NCBI GenBank assembly: GCA_016278725.1
Contig: JADQBG010000024.1
Location: 1 to 56,234, forward strand
Direction of reading: 5' to 3'
DNA length: 56,234 nucleotides
DNA from: Actinomycetota bacterium
Lineage (GTDB): Bacteria > Actinomycetota > Thermoleophilia > RBG-16-64-13
Position numbers and translations under genes: made by a program. The notes under the pieces are model-generated. The model did not search any database. It worked only from the letters and a program-made list of their open reading frames with translations, and was not told the DNA's origin. Position 1 is the stretch's first letter. Each line of letters starts with the position of its first letter. Below, one piece after another: positions 17,689 through 27,382 of this stretch.

Positions 17689-18609
17689 CTACTTGCCTTC
17701 CTCGGCGAGCAGGAACTCGAGCAGCGCCTTTTGCACGTGGAGGCGGTTCTCCGCCTGGTCGAACACCACCGAGTTAGCGCCGTCGAGGACGGCATCGGTG
17801 ATCTCCGATCCCCGGTGTGCGGGCAGGCAGTGCATGACGACGGCATCCGGTGCGCTACTCGCCAACAGCTCCTCGTCCACCCGGAAGGGTTCCAGCGCCC
17901 GCAACTTCTCCGCGGTCTCGGACTGGCCCATGCTGATCCACACGTCGGTGTAGAGCGCGGACGAATCCCTCACCGCGGCCACAGGATCGCGGAAGACCTC
18001 CAGCATGGTGCCGTATGCCTGGGAAAGGCCGCGGAGCTCTTCCATCATGGCGTCCGGCAGGTCGTAGCCCTCGGGAAGGGCCAGGTTCAGATGGATGCCG
18101 GTGAGGGCCGCCGCCGCCCCCAGCGACGCGGCCACGTTGTTGCCGTCCCCCAGATAGGTGATCGTCCGCCCGCGCGAGGCCGGGAAACTCTCCTCGAAGG
18201 TGAAGATGTCCGTGAGCGCCTGGCAGGGATGACGCTCGTCGGTAAGGCCGTTGATCACGGGGACGGTTGCGGCTTCGGCGAAAGCCTCGACGTCCGCCTG
18301 CGCGAAGGTGCGGATGACCACCGCGTCCACGTACCGGGACAGAACCCTCGCGGTGTCTTCGATGCTCTCGGAGGTGCCGAGTTGCGTCTCCCCCTGGCCC
18401 AGATAGAGCGGCATTCCTCCCTGCTGATGGACTCCCACGCTAAAGGAGACCCGGGTCCGGGTGGAGGGCTTGTGGAAGATCAGAGCCACGGTCCGCCCCG
18501 CAAACGCCCGGCCGATCGGCTCGCACTTGAGCTCCCGGGCGCGGTCGAGCACCCGGCGGATCTCCTCCGGGGAAAGGTCCGTCACCTTGAGGAAATGCCG
18601 GGTCATCAA
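17689..18609 (-). CDS. argF: Ornithine carbamoyltransferase
   Basis: It makes citrulline from ornithine and carbamoyl phosphate. The 306-residue protein has the carbamoyl-phosphate motif STRTRVSF (near residue 52), HPCQALTD, and the ornithine-site HCLPAHRG near 264. A Ser follows STRTRVSF where many OTCs have Glu (FEV), a small deviation. The start overlaps the argD stop by 4 bp. Stop is TAG. Confidence 0.96.
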   Translation of the reverse strand: MMTRHFLKVTDLSPEEIRRVLDRARELKCEPIGRAFAGRTVALIFHKPSTRTRVSFSVGVHQQGGMPLYLGQGETQLGTSESIEDTARVLSRYVDAVVIRTFAQADVEAFAEAATVPVINGLTDERHPCQALTDIFTFEESFPASRGRTITYLGDGNNVAASLGAAAALTGIHLNLALPEGYDLPDAMMEELRGLSQAYGTMLEVFRDPVAAVRDSSALYTDVWISMGQSETAEKLRALEPFRVDEELLASSAPDAVVMHCLPAHRGSEITDAVLDGANSVVFDQAENRLHVQKALLEFLLAEEGK

Positions 18610-19853
18610 CGCTCCTTCGGGATCTCGGCTACGCCGGTCAGCTCTTCCAGGAGGAAATCGCCCACCCGCTGGATCTCCTCCGCCGTCACGGTCAGGGGGG
18701 GCAGGAAGCGGAGCGTGTCCGGGGAGGTGGCGTTCAGCAAGATGCCGGCTTCCATCGCCTGGGCAACCGTTTCCCGCGCGACGGGGGTGATGAGGTCCAC
18801 CGCGGCCATCAGGCCCAGCCGGCGCACTTCGTGGACGGCCCCGTGTTCGACCAACCGGAAGAGCAACTCCTCGAGTTGCCGGCCCCGCGACTCGACCCTT
18901 TCGAAGAGGCCGTCCTCCTCGAGTAGATCCATCACCGCCAGGGCGGCCGCGACCACGGTCGGGCCCCCGCCGAAGGTTGAGCCGTGCTCACCCGGCCCGA
19001 GCACATCCCACGCCCGCGGGCCGACTATGGCCGCGCCCATGGGGAAACCGCCGGCCAGACTCTTGGCGACGGTGATGATGTCGGGCTCGAGATCGTAGCG
19101 CTGATAGGCAAAAGCGGCCCCGCAACGGCCCAGGCCGGTCTGCACCTCGTCGACGATGAAGAGGGCCTCGTTTTCGAGGCAAAGCCGTTGAGCCTCGTGC
19201 AGGAAGTCCGGCGGAACCAGCCGCACCCCGGACTCGCCCAAGACCGGTTCGGCCAGGAACGCGGCCACGCGTCCCGCTTGGAACACTTCGTGCAGGCCGT
19301 TCAGGTCTCCGGCGGTCACGTGGTGAAACACCTCGAGCGTCGGGGCGAAGGCCGCCTGCTTTTCCCGCTGTCCGGTGGCCGAAAGTGTGGCCATCGTCCG
19401 CCCGTGGAACGAACGCTCCAGGGTGACGATTCCTCCGCCTCCCAGGTCCCGCACCCGCTTGCGCGCGATCTTGATGGCGGCTTCGTTGGCTTCGGCCCCG
19501 CTGTTACCGAAAAAGACCTTGCCCCCGTTGGAGAGGGCGGAAAGGCGACGGGCGAGCTCGGCCTGCCCGCGAGTGTAGAAGAGATTCGAGCAGTGGATCA
19601 GGCGGCCGACCTGCTCCCGCACCGCTTCCACCACGTGAGGGTGGCAGTGACCGAAGTTACTGACCGAAAGACCGGTGACGAAATCCAGGTAGCGGCGGCC
19701 GTCGGCGCCGATCAGCTCGCCCCCCTCGCCACCCATTACCTCCAGCGGCAGCCGGCCGTAAGTGGGCAGCACGTACTGCTCGTCGAGGGCCCGGGTGTCC
19801 GCGGTGACCAAGGGCGCGGAGCCGGCTTCGTGGTTCGCTTGCTGAGGCGCCAT
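18606..19853 (-). CDS. argD: Acetylornithine aminotransferase
   Basis: This PLP-dependent class III aminotransferase converts N-acetylglutamate semialdehyde to N-acetylornithine. The 415-residue protein has GNSGAEANEAAIK, SFHGRTMATLSATG, DEVQTGLGRCG and the PLP lysine in TVAKSLAGGFPMGA. It overlaps argF by 4 bp and shares one base with the argB stop, which indicates tight coupling. Stop is TGA. Confidence 0.96.
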   Translation of the reverse strand: MAPQQANHEAGSAPLVTADTRALDEQYVLPTYGRLPLEVMGGEGGELIGADGRRYLDFVTGLSVSNFGHCHPHVVEAVREQVGRLIHCSNLFYTRGQAELARRLSALSNGGKVFFGNSGAEANEAAIKIARKRVRDLGGGGIVTLERSFHGRTMATLSATGQREKQAAFAPTLEVFHHVTAGDLNGLHEVFQAGRVAAFLAEPVLGESGVRLVPPDFLHEAQRLCLENEALFIVDEVQTGLGRCGAAFAYQRYDLEPDIITVAKSLAGGFPMGAAIVGPRAWDVLGPGEHGSTFGGGPTVVAAALAVMDLLEEDGLFERVESRGRQLEELLFRLVEHGAVHEVRRLGLMAAVDLITPVARETVAQAMEAGILLNATSPDTLRFLPPLTVTAEEIQRVGDFLLEELTGVAEIPKER

Positions 19854-20749
19854 CAGGTTCCGCCCCCTCCCGCATGGATTTTGGTGCCGACGCCCGGGTG
19901 ATCGGTGAAAACCTCCAAGAGCACCGAGTGGGGCACCCGCCCGTCAATGATATGCACGGCGCCGACTCCCGCCGCGACCGCGTCCAGCACGGCTTCCAAC
20001 TTGGGAATCATCCCCTGGGAGACCTGCTCGCTGCCGGCGAGTTCCCGAATCTCATCGGGGGTGCCTTCCGACACCAGGCTGTCTGGGTCATCCAAATTGC
20101 GGTAGAGGCCGCCCACGTCCGTCAGGAAGATCAGCTTCTCGGCCTCGAGCGCAGAGGCAATGGCCGCGGCCACCGAATCAGCATTGATGTTGTAGCTCTC
20201 GCCGTCTGCGCCGATGCCCACCGAGGCCACCACCGGCACGTAGTCGCGTTCCAGCAGGTCGAGCAGATCGGTGTTGATCTTCTCCACCTCGCCCACCTGG
20301 CCCAGATCGAGCAGCGTCCCGTCGGCGTCGCGCCGCTCGAGCTTGCGAGCGTGGATAAGCCGGCCATCGTCTCCGGCAAGACCCACGGCGAGCGCCCCCT
20401 TCTGACTGATGAGGCCGACGATTTCCTTGTTGATCTTGCCGACCAGCACCATCTTGGCGACTTCCATGGCGGCGGCGTCGGTCACCCTCAGCCCGCCCAC
20501 GAAATGCACGGGCTGGCCCAGCCGCTCCATCAGGGCGCTGACCTCCGCCCCTCCCCCGTGCACGATGATGGGCCGGATGCCCACGTAGCGCAGCAAGGCC
20601 ACGTCGGTCGCAAACTCCTCTTTCAGGTCGGCCGAGCGCATGGCCGCCCCGCCGTACTTGATGACCATGGTCGACCCGCTGAAGAGGCGAATGTACGGGA
20701 GCGCCTCGAGCAGGATCTCGACCCTCTTCTGGTAGTAGTCCTCGGTCAC
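19853..20749 (-). CDS. argB: Acetylglutamate kinase
   Basis: It phosphorylates N-acetylglutamate. The 298-residue amino-acid kinase has the phosphate-binding Lys in VIKYGGAAM, the HGGGAEVS loop, and the nucleotide-site segment LTDVGGLYRN. The N-terminal helix (about 20 residues before the fold) is of the type found in arginine-sensitive hexameric enzymes, so feedback inhibition by arginine is likely though not proven. Stop is TGA. Confidence 0.96.
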   Translation of the reverse strand: MTEDYYQKRVEILLEALPYIRLFSGSTMVIKYGGAAMRSADLKEEFATDVALLRYVGIRPIIVHGGGAEVSALMERLGQPVHFVGGLRVTDAAAMEVAKMVLVGKINKEIVGLISQKGALAVGLAGDDGRLIHARKLERRDADGTLLDLGQVGEVEKINTDLLDLLERDYVPVVASVGIGADGESYNINADSVAAAIASALEAEKLIFLTDVGGLYRNLDDPDSLVSEGTPDEIRELAGSEQVSQGMIPKLEAVLDAVAAGVGAVHIIDGRVPHSVLLEVFTDHPGVGTKIHAGGGGT

Positions 20750-20756
20750 GCGCCCC

Positions 20757-22088
20757 TCACGTATGGTATTCGGCGTTGATGGCCACGTATTCGTGCCCGA
20801 TGTCGGAGAAGTAGGCCTGAGCCCCGGCCGGCCCCGCCCCGAGATCGACCTCGAGGGAGACCTCAGAGCCCCTGACCGCGGAGGCGAGCAGGGAGACCTC
20901 GTCCGATGATAGCTCCCGGCCGGCGGCGTCTTGAACCACCCGCACCCCGCCGATGCGCAGACCGGCGGCCGGGTAGGATTCTCCTGCCAGGGCGGCGCCC
21001 ACCGCGCTCAGGATCCTGCCCCAGTTGGGGTCCGCTCCGTGCAGCGCCGTCTTCACCAGCAGCGAGTCAGCGACCGCCCGCGCGGCCTTGGCCGCCCGGA
21101 CTTCGTCCGGCGCTCCGCGTACCTCGACACGGGCCACCCGCCGAGCGCCTTCACCGTCGGCCAGCATCATCAGAGCCAACCTCAGCAAGAGACCGTCAAG
21201 CGCCTCCGCGAAGAGCGGCAGATCTTCTGACTGCAGTTCCACACCCGAGGCCCCGCTCGCCAGGAGGAAGACGGAGTCGTTGGTGCTCATCTCGCCGTCC
21301 ACCGAGACCCGGTTGAAGCTGCGCGCGGCGGCTCCGGAGAGCAGCCGCTGCGCCTGCTCGCTCGACAGACGCAGGTCGGTGGTCACCGCCGCGAGCATGG
21401 TGGCCATCCCTGGGGCGATCATCCCGGCGCCTTTGGCGCAGGCTCCCAGGCGCACGGTTCCCCCGGTCAAAGGCACGTCGACCTGGCAGACCTTGGGAAA
21501 GCGGTCGGTGGTCATGATCGACTGAGCGAAGAAACCTCCGCCCAGCCGGTCCAACCGCCCCGCAGCCATGCGGATCCCTTCGAGCACGGCCACCTCGTCC
21601 AGCGGTTTGCCGATGATGCCGGTCGAGGCCACCCCGACCGCCTCGTCGGCTACGGCCAGCAGTTCTGCCGTGCATGCCCGCATCTGCCGAGCGACCTGCA
21701 CCCCCGCTTCCCCCGTGCAGGCGTTGGCATTGCCGGAGTTCATCACCAGAGCCTGGAGTCCGGCCACATCGCTCTGCTCGCGAGAAAGCACCACCGGGGC
21801 TGCAGCGAAGGCATTGGTGGTGAACACCGCCGCCGACACCGATTCCTCGCGAAACTCCGGAGCGATCTCGACGATTCCCAGGTCGAGCGCTCCCGACTGC
21901 TTGAGGCCCGCGGCCACCCCGGTGGCGCGAAAACCCTCGGGATAGGTCACTCCGGTCCGCTCCACCGCACCGGCTTCCCACCGCACCCCCTCGGGCAGAG
22001 AAAGGAAGCGCGAGGCTTCGGGGGAGTTCACCACCGGATGATCCGGGCCCGAGCCTTCCGTGGCCTCGAGGGGCTGCCGCGGATTCAC
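20757..22088 (-). CDS. argJ: Bifunctional ornithine acetyltransferase / N-acetylglutamate synthase
   Basis: It recycles the acetyl group from acetylornithine to glutamate. The 443-residue precursor contains the autocleavage motif KGAGMIAPGMATMLA, where the Thr after Ala becomes the N-terminal nucleophile of the beta chain. The sequence ends in a conserved NAEYHT. About 30 residues precede the usual ArgJ start, so translation may begin slightly inside. It overlaps argC by 4 bp. With ArgJ present, no separate ArgA or ArgE is needed for the cyclic pathway. Stop is TGA. Confidence 0.95.
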   Translation of the reverse strand: MNPRQPLEATEGSGPDHPVVNSPEASRFLSLPEGVRWEAGAVERTGVTYPEGFRATGVAAGLKQSGALDLGIVEIAPEFREESVSAAVFTTNAFAAAPVVLSREQSDVAGLQALVMNSGNANACTGEAGVQVARQMRACTAELLAVADEAVGVASTGIIGKPLDEVAVLEGIRMAAGRLDRLGGGFFAQSIMTTDRFPKVCQVDVPLTGGTVRLGACAKGAGMIAPGMATMLAAVTTDLRLSSEQAQRLLSGAAARSFNRVSVDGEMSTNDSVFLLASGASGVELQSEDLPLFAEALDGLLLRLALMMLADGEGARRVARVEVRGAPDEVRAAKAARAVADSLLVKTALHGADPNWGRILSAVGAALAGESYPAAGLRIGGVRVVQDAAGRELSSDEVSLLASAVRGSEVSLEVDLGAGPAGAQAYFSDIGHEYVAINAEYHT

Positions 22089-23101
22089 AGCCGGCCCTCC
22101 AGGCCCAGGGCCTCGGGAAGGCCGAACATCAGATTCATGTTCTGCACCGCCTGGCCGGACGCGCCTTTCACCAGATTGTCGATCGCGGAGACGACCTTGA
22201 TGATCCCTGCCTGCCGGTCCACCAGGGGCGCCACCCGGCAGTAGTTGGTGTACTGGACTTCGCTGAGCGCGGGAGCGTGCTCCCGGACCTCGACGAACGG
22301 CTCGCCCTGATAGAAGTCCTGGTACCGCGCGCGCAGAGCCGCCTCATCGGGCATCTCCGCCCCCGCGCGGGGACGGCAATAGACGGTACTGAGGATCCCC
22401 CGATCGACGGGAAGGAGATGTGGGGTGAAGCTGACCGGGATCTCGCCTCCCGCAGCGCGGCCGAGTTCGCCGATCATCTCCGCAACGTGGCGGTGGCCGA
22501 TCTCGGTATAAGAACGGAAGTTGTCGTGCACGGCGGAGAAGTGAGTCTTGGCGCTGGGCGTCTTACCCGCCCCGGAAACGCCCGACTTGGAGTCGGCCAC
22601 GACCAGATCGAGTCCCAGCCAGCCGGCGAGAGGCAAGACCGCGAGGAGCATCCCCGTGGGAAAGCAACCGGGATTCGCCACGATGTCCGCCCCCCGGATG
22701 TTCTCCCGGTAGCGCTCGGGCAGGCCGTAGACCGCCTCTTGAACCAGGTCGGGCCGGGGATGCTGAAAGCCGTACCACGCCGGATAGTCCTCTGCGGGCA
22801 GGCGGAAGTCCGCACTGAGGTCGACCACCCTGACCCCCCGCTCGCGCAACTCCGCAACCACCGGATGGGCCTGGGTATGGGGGTAGCAGACGAAGGCCAC
22901 GTCCATCTCCGAGACGATGGCCGGCTCGTAGGCCAGGTATTCGGTCTCATCCCTGATCTCCGGAAAGACCTCGTCCACCCGCCTTCCCGCGAACGACGAC
23001 GAGGTGAGAACCGCGGGCTCGGCCTCGGGGTGGGCCTGAAGTATCCGGGCAAGCAGGGCCCCGGTGAAGCCGGTGGCGCCGATGACGGCGGCCTTGATCA
23101 C
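22085..23101 (-). CDS. argC: N-acetyl-gamma-glutamyl-phosphate reductase
   Basis: It reduces acetylglutamyl phosphate with NADPH. From the GTG at 23101 the protein has 338 residues, the family norm, and begins directly with the Rossmann motif AAVIGATGFTGALL. An aggagga sequence lies 6 nt upstream, so the longer open frame to 23218 is rejected. The catalytic Cys is in IVANPGCFPTG near residue 147. It is the first gene of argCJBDFRGH and begins about 140 bp after pheT. Stop is TGA. Confidence 0.95.
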   Translation of the reverse strand: MIKAAVIGATGFTGALLARILQAHPEAEPAVLTSSSFAGRRVDEVFPEIRDETEYLAYEPAIVSEMDVAFVCYPHTQAHPVVAELRERGVRVVDLSADFRLPAEDYPAWYGFQHPRPDLVQEAVYGLPERYRENIRGADIVANPGCFPTGMLLAVLPLAGWLGLDLVVADSKSGVSGAGKTPSAKTHFSAVHDNFRSYTEIGHRHVAEMIGELGRAAGGEIPVSFTPHLLPVDRGILSTVYCRPRAGAEMPDEAALRARYQDFYQGEPFVEVREHAPALSEVQYTNYCRVAPLVDRQAGIIKVVSAIDNLVKGASGQAVQNMNLMFGLPEALGLEGRL

Positions 23102-23243
23102 GCTGCTCCTCCTGCTGGGTGGGGACTCGAGTGCATAACTATACACCCTCATGCAAACAAGGCCAATGCAGCGGTGGAGGGCGCGGAGATGCCGATAGAT
23201 CGCCGACAGAGCGGCCATCGCCCGGGGCGTGACCCCAGACAGG

Positions 23244-25676
23244 CTAGGAGCGCAGTTCGGCTCCCAGGCGTTCGCGCAGGACGGGCAGCAGCTCGGAGCG
23301 CAGCCGGTTGATCTCCTCCTCGCTCAGGGTGCGCTCGCTGGAGCGGAAGGTCAGCCGCAGAGCGAGGCTCCGCCGGCCCGTGCCCACCTGCGGGCCCTCG
23401 TATACATCGAAGACCCGAGCCTCCCGCAGCAGCGGGCCCCCTGCCTCTGCCACCACGCGGAGCACCCGGTCGGCCTGCAGGTTCTGATCCACCACCAGGG
23501 CCAGATCCTGTTCGACGGCGGGGTAGGTGATCAGATCCTCGAAAACGGTCAGAGCGCTGCCTTTGGCGCAAAGCGCGTCGAGGTCGAGTTCGGCCGCGAC
23601 CAGCCCTTCCGGCAGATCGAAGGCCTGCAGAACCAGCGGATGAACCTCACCGACCCAACCGGCCTCTTCCCCGTCGACGAGGACCTGAGCGGCCTTGCCC
23701 GGATGGAGGAAGGGCTTGTCGGTGCGCCCGTAGCCCGCCGTCACTCCCAGTCCTTGGAGCACCCGTTCGACCAGACCCTTGCCCGCATAGAAATCCGAGG
23801 GCCGGCTTTCTTCCTCCCAGTGCTCCTCGGCGACGGGTCCGGAGAGCACGAAGCCCAGCCGGTTGACCTCCCGGGGCAGGCCCCCGCCGAATTCGGATGG
23901 TTGCTCCGGGTGAAAAGTGCGCCCCACCTCGAACAGGTGAATGCGCTCCTCGCGCATGGCCCGGTTGCGGGCCGCCGTGGCCAACAGGCCGGGCAGCAGC
24001 ATGGTGCGCATCACCGACTGCTCGACACTCAGCGGGTTGCGGATCGCCACCGGCTTGGCCTGCGGAGACTCCGGGGGCAGGCGCAGCGCGGCCAGCCAGA
24101 CCGGGTCGACAAAGGAGTAGACAACCGCCTGAGTCAGGCCCGCTCCGGCGAGCAGATCTTCGACCCGCCGCACCTTGCGTTGTCCCTCGGTAAGCCCTCC
24201 CCCGCCGCTCGGCCGGCAGGGCTGGGTCGCGGGCAGACGTTCGAGCCCGTAGATGCGAACCACTTCCTCGACCAGGTCGATCTCGCGCTCCAGGTCCAGG
24301 CGGAATGTGGGTACCGTGACCCGCAGCCGGTCTCCGGCGTCCTCCACCTCGCAGCCCAGACGGCGGAGGATGTCCGCCATCTCCGCCTTGGTCACCTCGA
24401 TGCCCAATATCTGGCTCACCCGGGCCACCCGAAGCTCCAGTTGCCAGGGTTCCACCGGCCCCGCCTGAATGTCCACGGTTCCCCGCGAGACCTCGCCGCC
24501 GGCAAGCTCGGTAAGCAGAGCGCAGGCCATGTCCAGAGCGGGCGGAATCAGGTTGGGGTCGAGTCCCTTTTCGAAGCGGGTGGAGGACTCGCTGCGCAGG
24601 CTGAGCGCGGACTCGGTCTTGAGTATGGAAAAACGGGCGAAGTTGGCTGCCTCGAGCAGGATGTCGGTGGTGTTGTCGGTCACCTCGCTGTCGATACTGC
24701 CCATGATCCCCGCAATGACCGAAGGCTTCTCGGCATCGGCGATCACCAGCATGTCGTCGGTAAGCGTCCGTTGCGTGCCGTCCAGGGTGCGGATGCCCTC
24801 CCCCGGCCGGGCCCGGCGAACGATGATCTTTCCGCCGGCCACGCTGGCCAGGTCGAAGGCGTGAAGCGGCTGGCCCAGCGACCACATGACGTAGTTGGTC
24901 ACGTCGACCACGTTGTTGACCGGCCGCATGCCCGCGGCGGTGATCCGGGCCTTCAGCCAAAGCGGAGACGGCCCTACCGTGACGCCCCGAATCACCCGCG
25001 CGGCGTAACGCGGACAGAGGTCGGGCGCGGGGACCTCGATGGAGATGTCCTCCTCCACCGGCCTCTCGCTCACCGGGAAGCCGAAGTCCTGCTCCTCGGC
25101 AAAAGGTTGTTCGGTGATGGCGGCGATCTCCCGGGCGAGCCCCTTGATCGATAGGCAGTCCGGGCGGTTGGGCGTGACCTCCACGTCCAGCAGCCAGTCG
25201 CTGACCGGCAGATGCTCGCCGAGGGGCTCCCCCGCCTGCCACTCCTCGGGCAGCACCATGATGCCTTCGCTCTTGGCCTCGAACCCCAACTCGGCGGCGG
25301 AGAGGATCATCCCGGAGGACCTGACCCCCCGCAGCTTGGCCTCGCCGATTTTCATGCCCCCGGCCAGCACAGCGCCCGGGAGCACCACCGCCACGGTCTG
25401 ACCGGCGGCTACGTTTGGTGCCCCGCAGACGATGGTGCGCGGAGCTTCCTCTCCCACGTCGACCCGGCAGACGGAGAGCTTGTCCGCGTCCGGATGCTTC
25501 TCCCTCTCCACCACCTTGCCCACCACGAAGTGCTTCTGTACGGCGTCGTCCTCCGGGGCCCCCAACGGCTCCACCCGCTCCACCTCGGTACCGGTGAGGG
25601 CCAGGCGCGAGGCCAGCTCCTCTGGGGGCAGAGCTATGTCAACGTAGTCACGAAGCCAGGAAAGGGGGGCTTTCAC
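23244..25676 (-). CDS. pheT: Phenylalanyl-tRNA synthetase beta subunit
   Basis: The 810-residue protein has the bacterial domain order: N-terminal tRNA-binding (EMAP-like) domain with HPDADKLSVCRVDVG (near 58-72), B3/4 editing domain, B5 domain, catalytic-like core and C-terminal anticodon-binding FDX-ACB domain with FPSS-like FRSSERTLSEEEI. It forms an alpha2-beta2 enzyme with PheS. The GTG start is 46 bp after the pheS stop. Stop is TAG. Confidence 0.97.
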   Translation of the reverse strand: MKAPLSWLRDYVDIALPPEELASRLALTGTEVERVEPLGAPEDDAVQKHFVVGKVVEREKHPDADKLSVCRVDVGEEAPRTIVCGAPNVAAGQTVAVVLPGAVLAGGMKIGEAKLRGVRSSGMILSAAELGFEAKSEGIMVLPEEWQAGEPLGEHLPVSDWLLDVEVTPNRPDCLSIKGLAREIAAITEQPFAEEQDFGFPVSERPVEEDISIEVPAPDLCPRYAARVIRGVTVGPSPLWLKARITAAGMRPVNNVVDVTNYVMWSLGQPLHAFDLASVAGGKIIVRRARPGEGIRTLDGTQRTLTDDMLVIADAEKPSVIAGIMGSIDSEVTDNTTDILLEAANFARFSILKTESALSLRSESSTRFEKGLDPNLIPPALDMACALLTELAGGEVSRGTVDIQAGPVEPWQLELRVARVSQILGIEVTKAEMADILRRLGCEVEDAGDRLRVTVPTFRLDLEREIDLVEEVVRIYGLERLPATQPCRPSGGGGLTEGQRKVRRVEDLLAGAGLTQAVVYSFVDPVWLAALRLPPESPQAKPVAIRNPLSVEQSVMRTMLLPGLLATAARNRAMREERIHLFEVGRTFHPEQPSEFGGGLPREVNRLGFVLSGPVAEEHWEEESRPSDFYAGKGLVERVLQGLGVTAGYGRTDKPFLHPGKAAQVLVDGEEAGWVGEVHPLVLQAFDLPEGLVAAELDLDALCAKGSALTVFEDLITYPAVEQDLALVVDQNLQADRVLRVVAEAGGPLLREARVFDVYEGPQVGTGRRSLALRLTFRSSERTLSEEEINRLRSELLPVLRERLGAELRS

Positions 25677-25722
25677 CGCCGGTCAACCTCCTCGACGAAC
25701 ACAGAGGGCCATGGATGCAGAG

Positions 25723-26772
25723 CTAGAACTGGCGCAGGAAGCGCAGATCGTTCTCGTAGAACAGGCGCAGGTCGTTCACGCCGTATTTGAGCATGGCGAT
25801 CCGCTCCACGCCCATGCCGAAGGCAAAACCGCTGTACTCTTCCGGGTCGATGCCCACGAAGCCGAACACGTTGGGGTCGACCATGCCCGCGCCCAGAATC
25901 TCCAGCCAGCCGCTGCGTTTGCAGAGACGGCAGCCCTGCCCGTTGCAGGCCATGCAGGAGACGTCCACCTCCACCGAGGGCTCGGTGAAGGGGAAATAGT
26001 GGGGACGTAACCGGATCTGCCGTTCCTCGCCGAACATCTTCTTGGCGAAGGTGTCCAGGGTGCCTTTGAGGTCGGCCAGCGTCACTCCCCTATCGACCAC
26101 GAGCCCTTCCACCTGGTGGAACATGGGCGTGTGCGTGGCGTCCGAGTCCCGCCGGTAGGTCTTGCCCGGGGCGATCAGGTAGAGCGGCGGCGACTGCTGC
26201 TCCATCACTCTCACCTGGACCGGCGAGGTGTGCGTGCGCAGCAATATGGTCTCGTCCACGAAAAAGGTGTCGTGCAGCGAACGGGCCGGATGATCCTCCG
26301 GGTGGTTTAGCGCCTCGAAGTTGTGATAGTCGGTCTCGATCTCCGGGCCCTGGACCACGTCGTAGCCCATACCGACGTAGATGTCCTCGATCTCGCGGCG
26401 GGTCTGCTCGATCAGGTGAAGATGCCCCAGAGGCCAGGGTCTCCCCGGCAGGGTGACGTCCACCCGGTCCTTTTCCAGCCCCTTCACCAACTCGGCCTGC
26501 TCGAGGTCTTTCCGCGCCGACTCCAGCGCCTGCTCGAGTTCACGCTTGACCAGGTTGCCGAACCGGCCCACTTCCGGACGTTCCGACGCCGGCAGTTCGG
26601 GAATGCTGCGCAGCAGGTTGGTCAGCTCTGCCTTTCGACCGAGATAGCGCACCCGCAGGTCTTCCAGTTCCGCCAGCGTACGGGCGGACTCGAGGTCGCG
26701 CAGTCCCCGCTCGTAGATCTCCTTGAGGTCGGGGCGGGTAAGCCCTTGCAAGATGTGATTGTCGACCGGAAT
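25723..26772 (-). CDS. pheS: Phenylalanyl-tRNA synthetase alpha subunit
   Basis: It is the class II catalytic subunit. Motif 2 region GKTYRRDSDATHTPMFHQ, motif 3 FGMGVERIAMLKYG and a Cys-rich segment CMACNGQGCRLC are present. Start choice is unusual: the only strong Shine-Dalgarno sequence, aaggagg at 26778-26784, is 5 nt before an ATT codon at 26772 and lies inside any longer frame. The TTG at 26802 has no such site and the TTG at 26751 is too far downstream. I therefore favour the rare ATT start (349 residues), as known for infC; a TTG start at 26802 is the conventional alternative. Stop is TAG. Confidence 0.93.
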   Translation of the reverse strand: MPVDNHILQGLTRPDLKEIYERGLRDLESARTLAELEDLRVRYLGRKAELTNLLRSIPELPASERPEVGRFGNLVKRELEQALESARKDLEQAELVKGLEKDRVDVTLPGRPWPLGHLHLIEQTRREIEDIYVGMGYDVVQGPEIETDYHNFEALNHPEDHPARSLHDTFFVDETILLRTHTSPVQVRVMEQQSPPLYLIAPGKTYRRDSDATHTPMFHQVEGLVVDRGVTLADLKGTLDTFAKKMFGEERQIRLRPHYFPFTEPSVEVDVSCMACNGQGCRLCKRSGWLEILGAGMVDPNVFGFVGIDPEEYSGFAFGMGVERIAMLKYGVNDLRLFYENDLRFLRQF

Positions 26773-26881
26773 CGTTGCCTCCTTAGAGCACCACTCGGAC
26801 AAAGCCCTTTACCCGCGGCGCCGTCGGGGTACGCTAGCAAACGGGGGTTACCTTTGCCAGTCGACGACCAGGAGGAGCGCG

Positions 26882-27382
26882 GTGGAATACGAAATCGAGG
26901 TCCGCGAATTGCAGTCCCGGAACATCGCCTCCATCCGCAAGGTGCTCCCCATGGAGGAGCTGCCTGCCTTCTTTCAGGACACTTTCTCCGGCCTTTCCTC
27001 GCTCATGATCGAGTTTGGAGTTCCGCTCGCCGACCCGCCTCTGGCCGTCTACCATGAGGTGACCGAGGCCCGCGTGGACGTCGAGGCAGCGGTCCCCTTT
27101 GCCGAGCATCCTCCCGGCGGGACCCCCCGGGCGCACAAGGGCATTGCCATCATCTACCGGGAGTTGGAGGGCGGCCCTTCGCTATACGCCGCGCACAAGG
27201 GTCCCTACGAGAAACTGGAGGGCCTGTACCGGGCCCTCGAGGATTGGCTCGAGCAGCACCGCCGGAAGCCGCGGGGACCGACCTATGAGATCTACCTCAC
27301 GGACCCGCAGACCCAGCCTGATCCCGGGGAGTGGCTGACCGAGGTCTATATGCCTCTCGAGCCCGAACCGGAGAGATCGTAG
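26882..27382 (+). CDS. GyrI-like / AraC effector-binding domain protein
   Basis: The 166-residue protein reads as a stand-alone GyrI-like small-molecule-binding domain: an EIEVRELQSRNIASIR start, a central VYHEVT, and the AAHKGPYEKLEGLYRALEDWL helix-sheet segment typical of the SOUL/GyrI fold. There is no DNA-binding domain. The GTG at 26882 follows caggaggagcgc, so the longer frame upstream is not used. It is divergent from pheS and overlaps the trmH stop by 37 bp on the opposite strand. The ligand is unknown. Stop is TAG. Confidence 0.82.
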   Translation: MEYEIEVRELQSRNIASIRKVLPMEELPAFFQDTFSGLSSLMIEFGVPLADPPLAVYHEVTEARVDVEAAVPFAEHPPGGTPRAHKGIAIIYRELEGGPSLYAAHKGPYEKLEGLYRALEDWLEQHRRKPRGPTYEIYLTDPQTQPDPGEWLTEVYMPLEPEPERS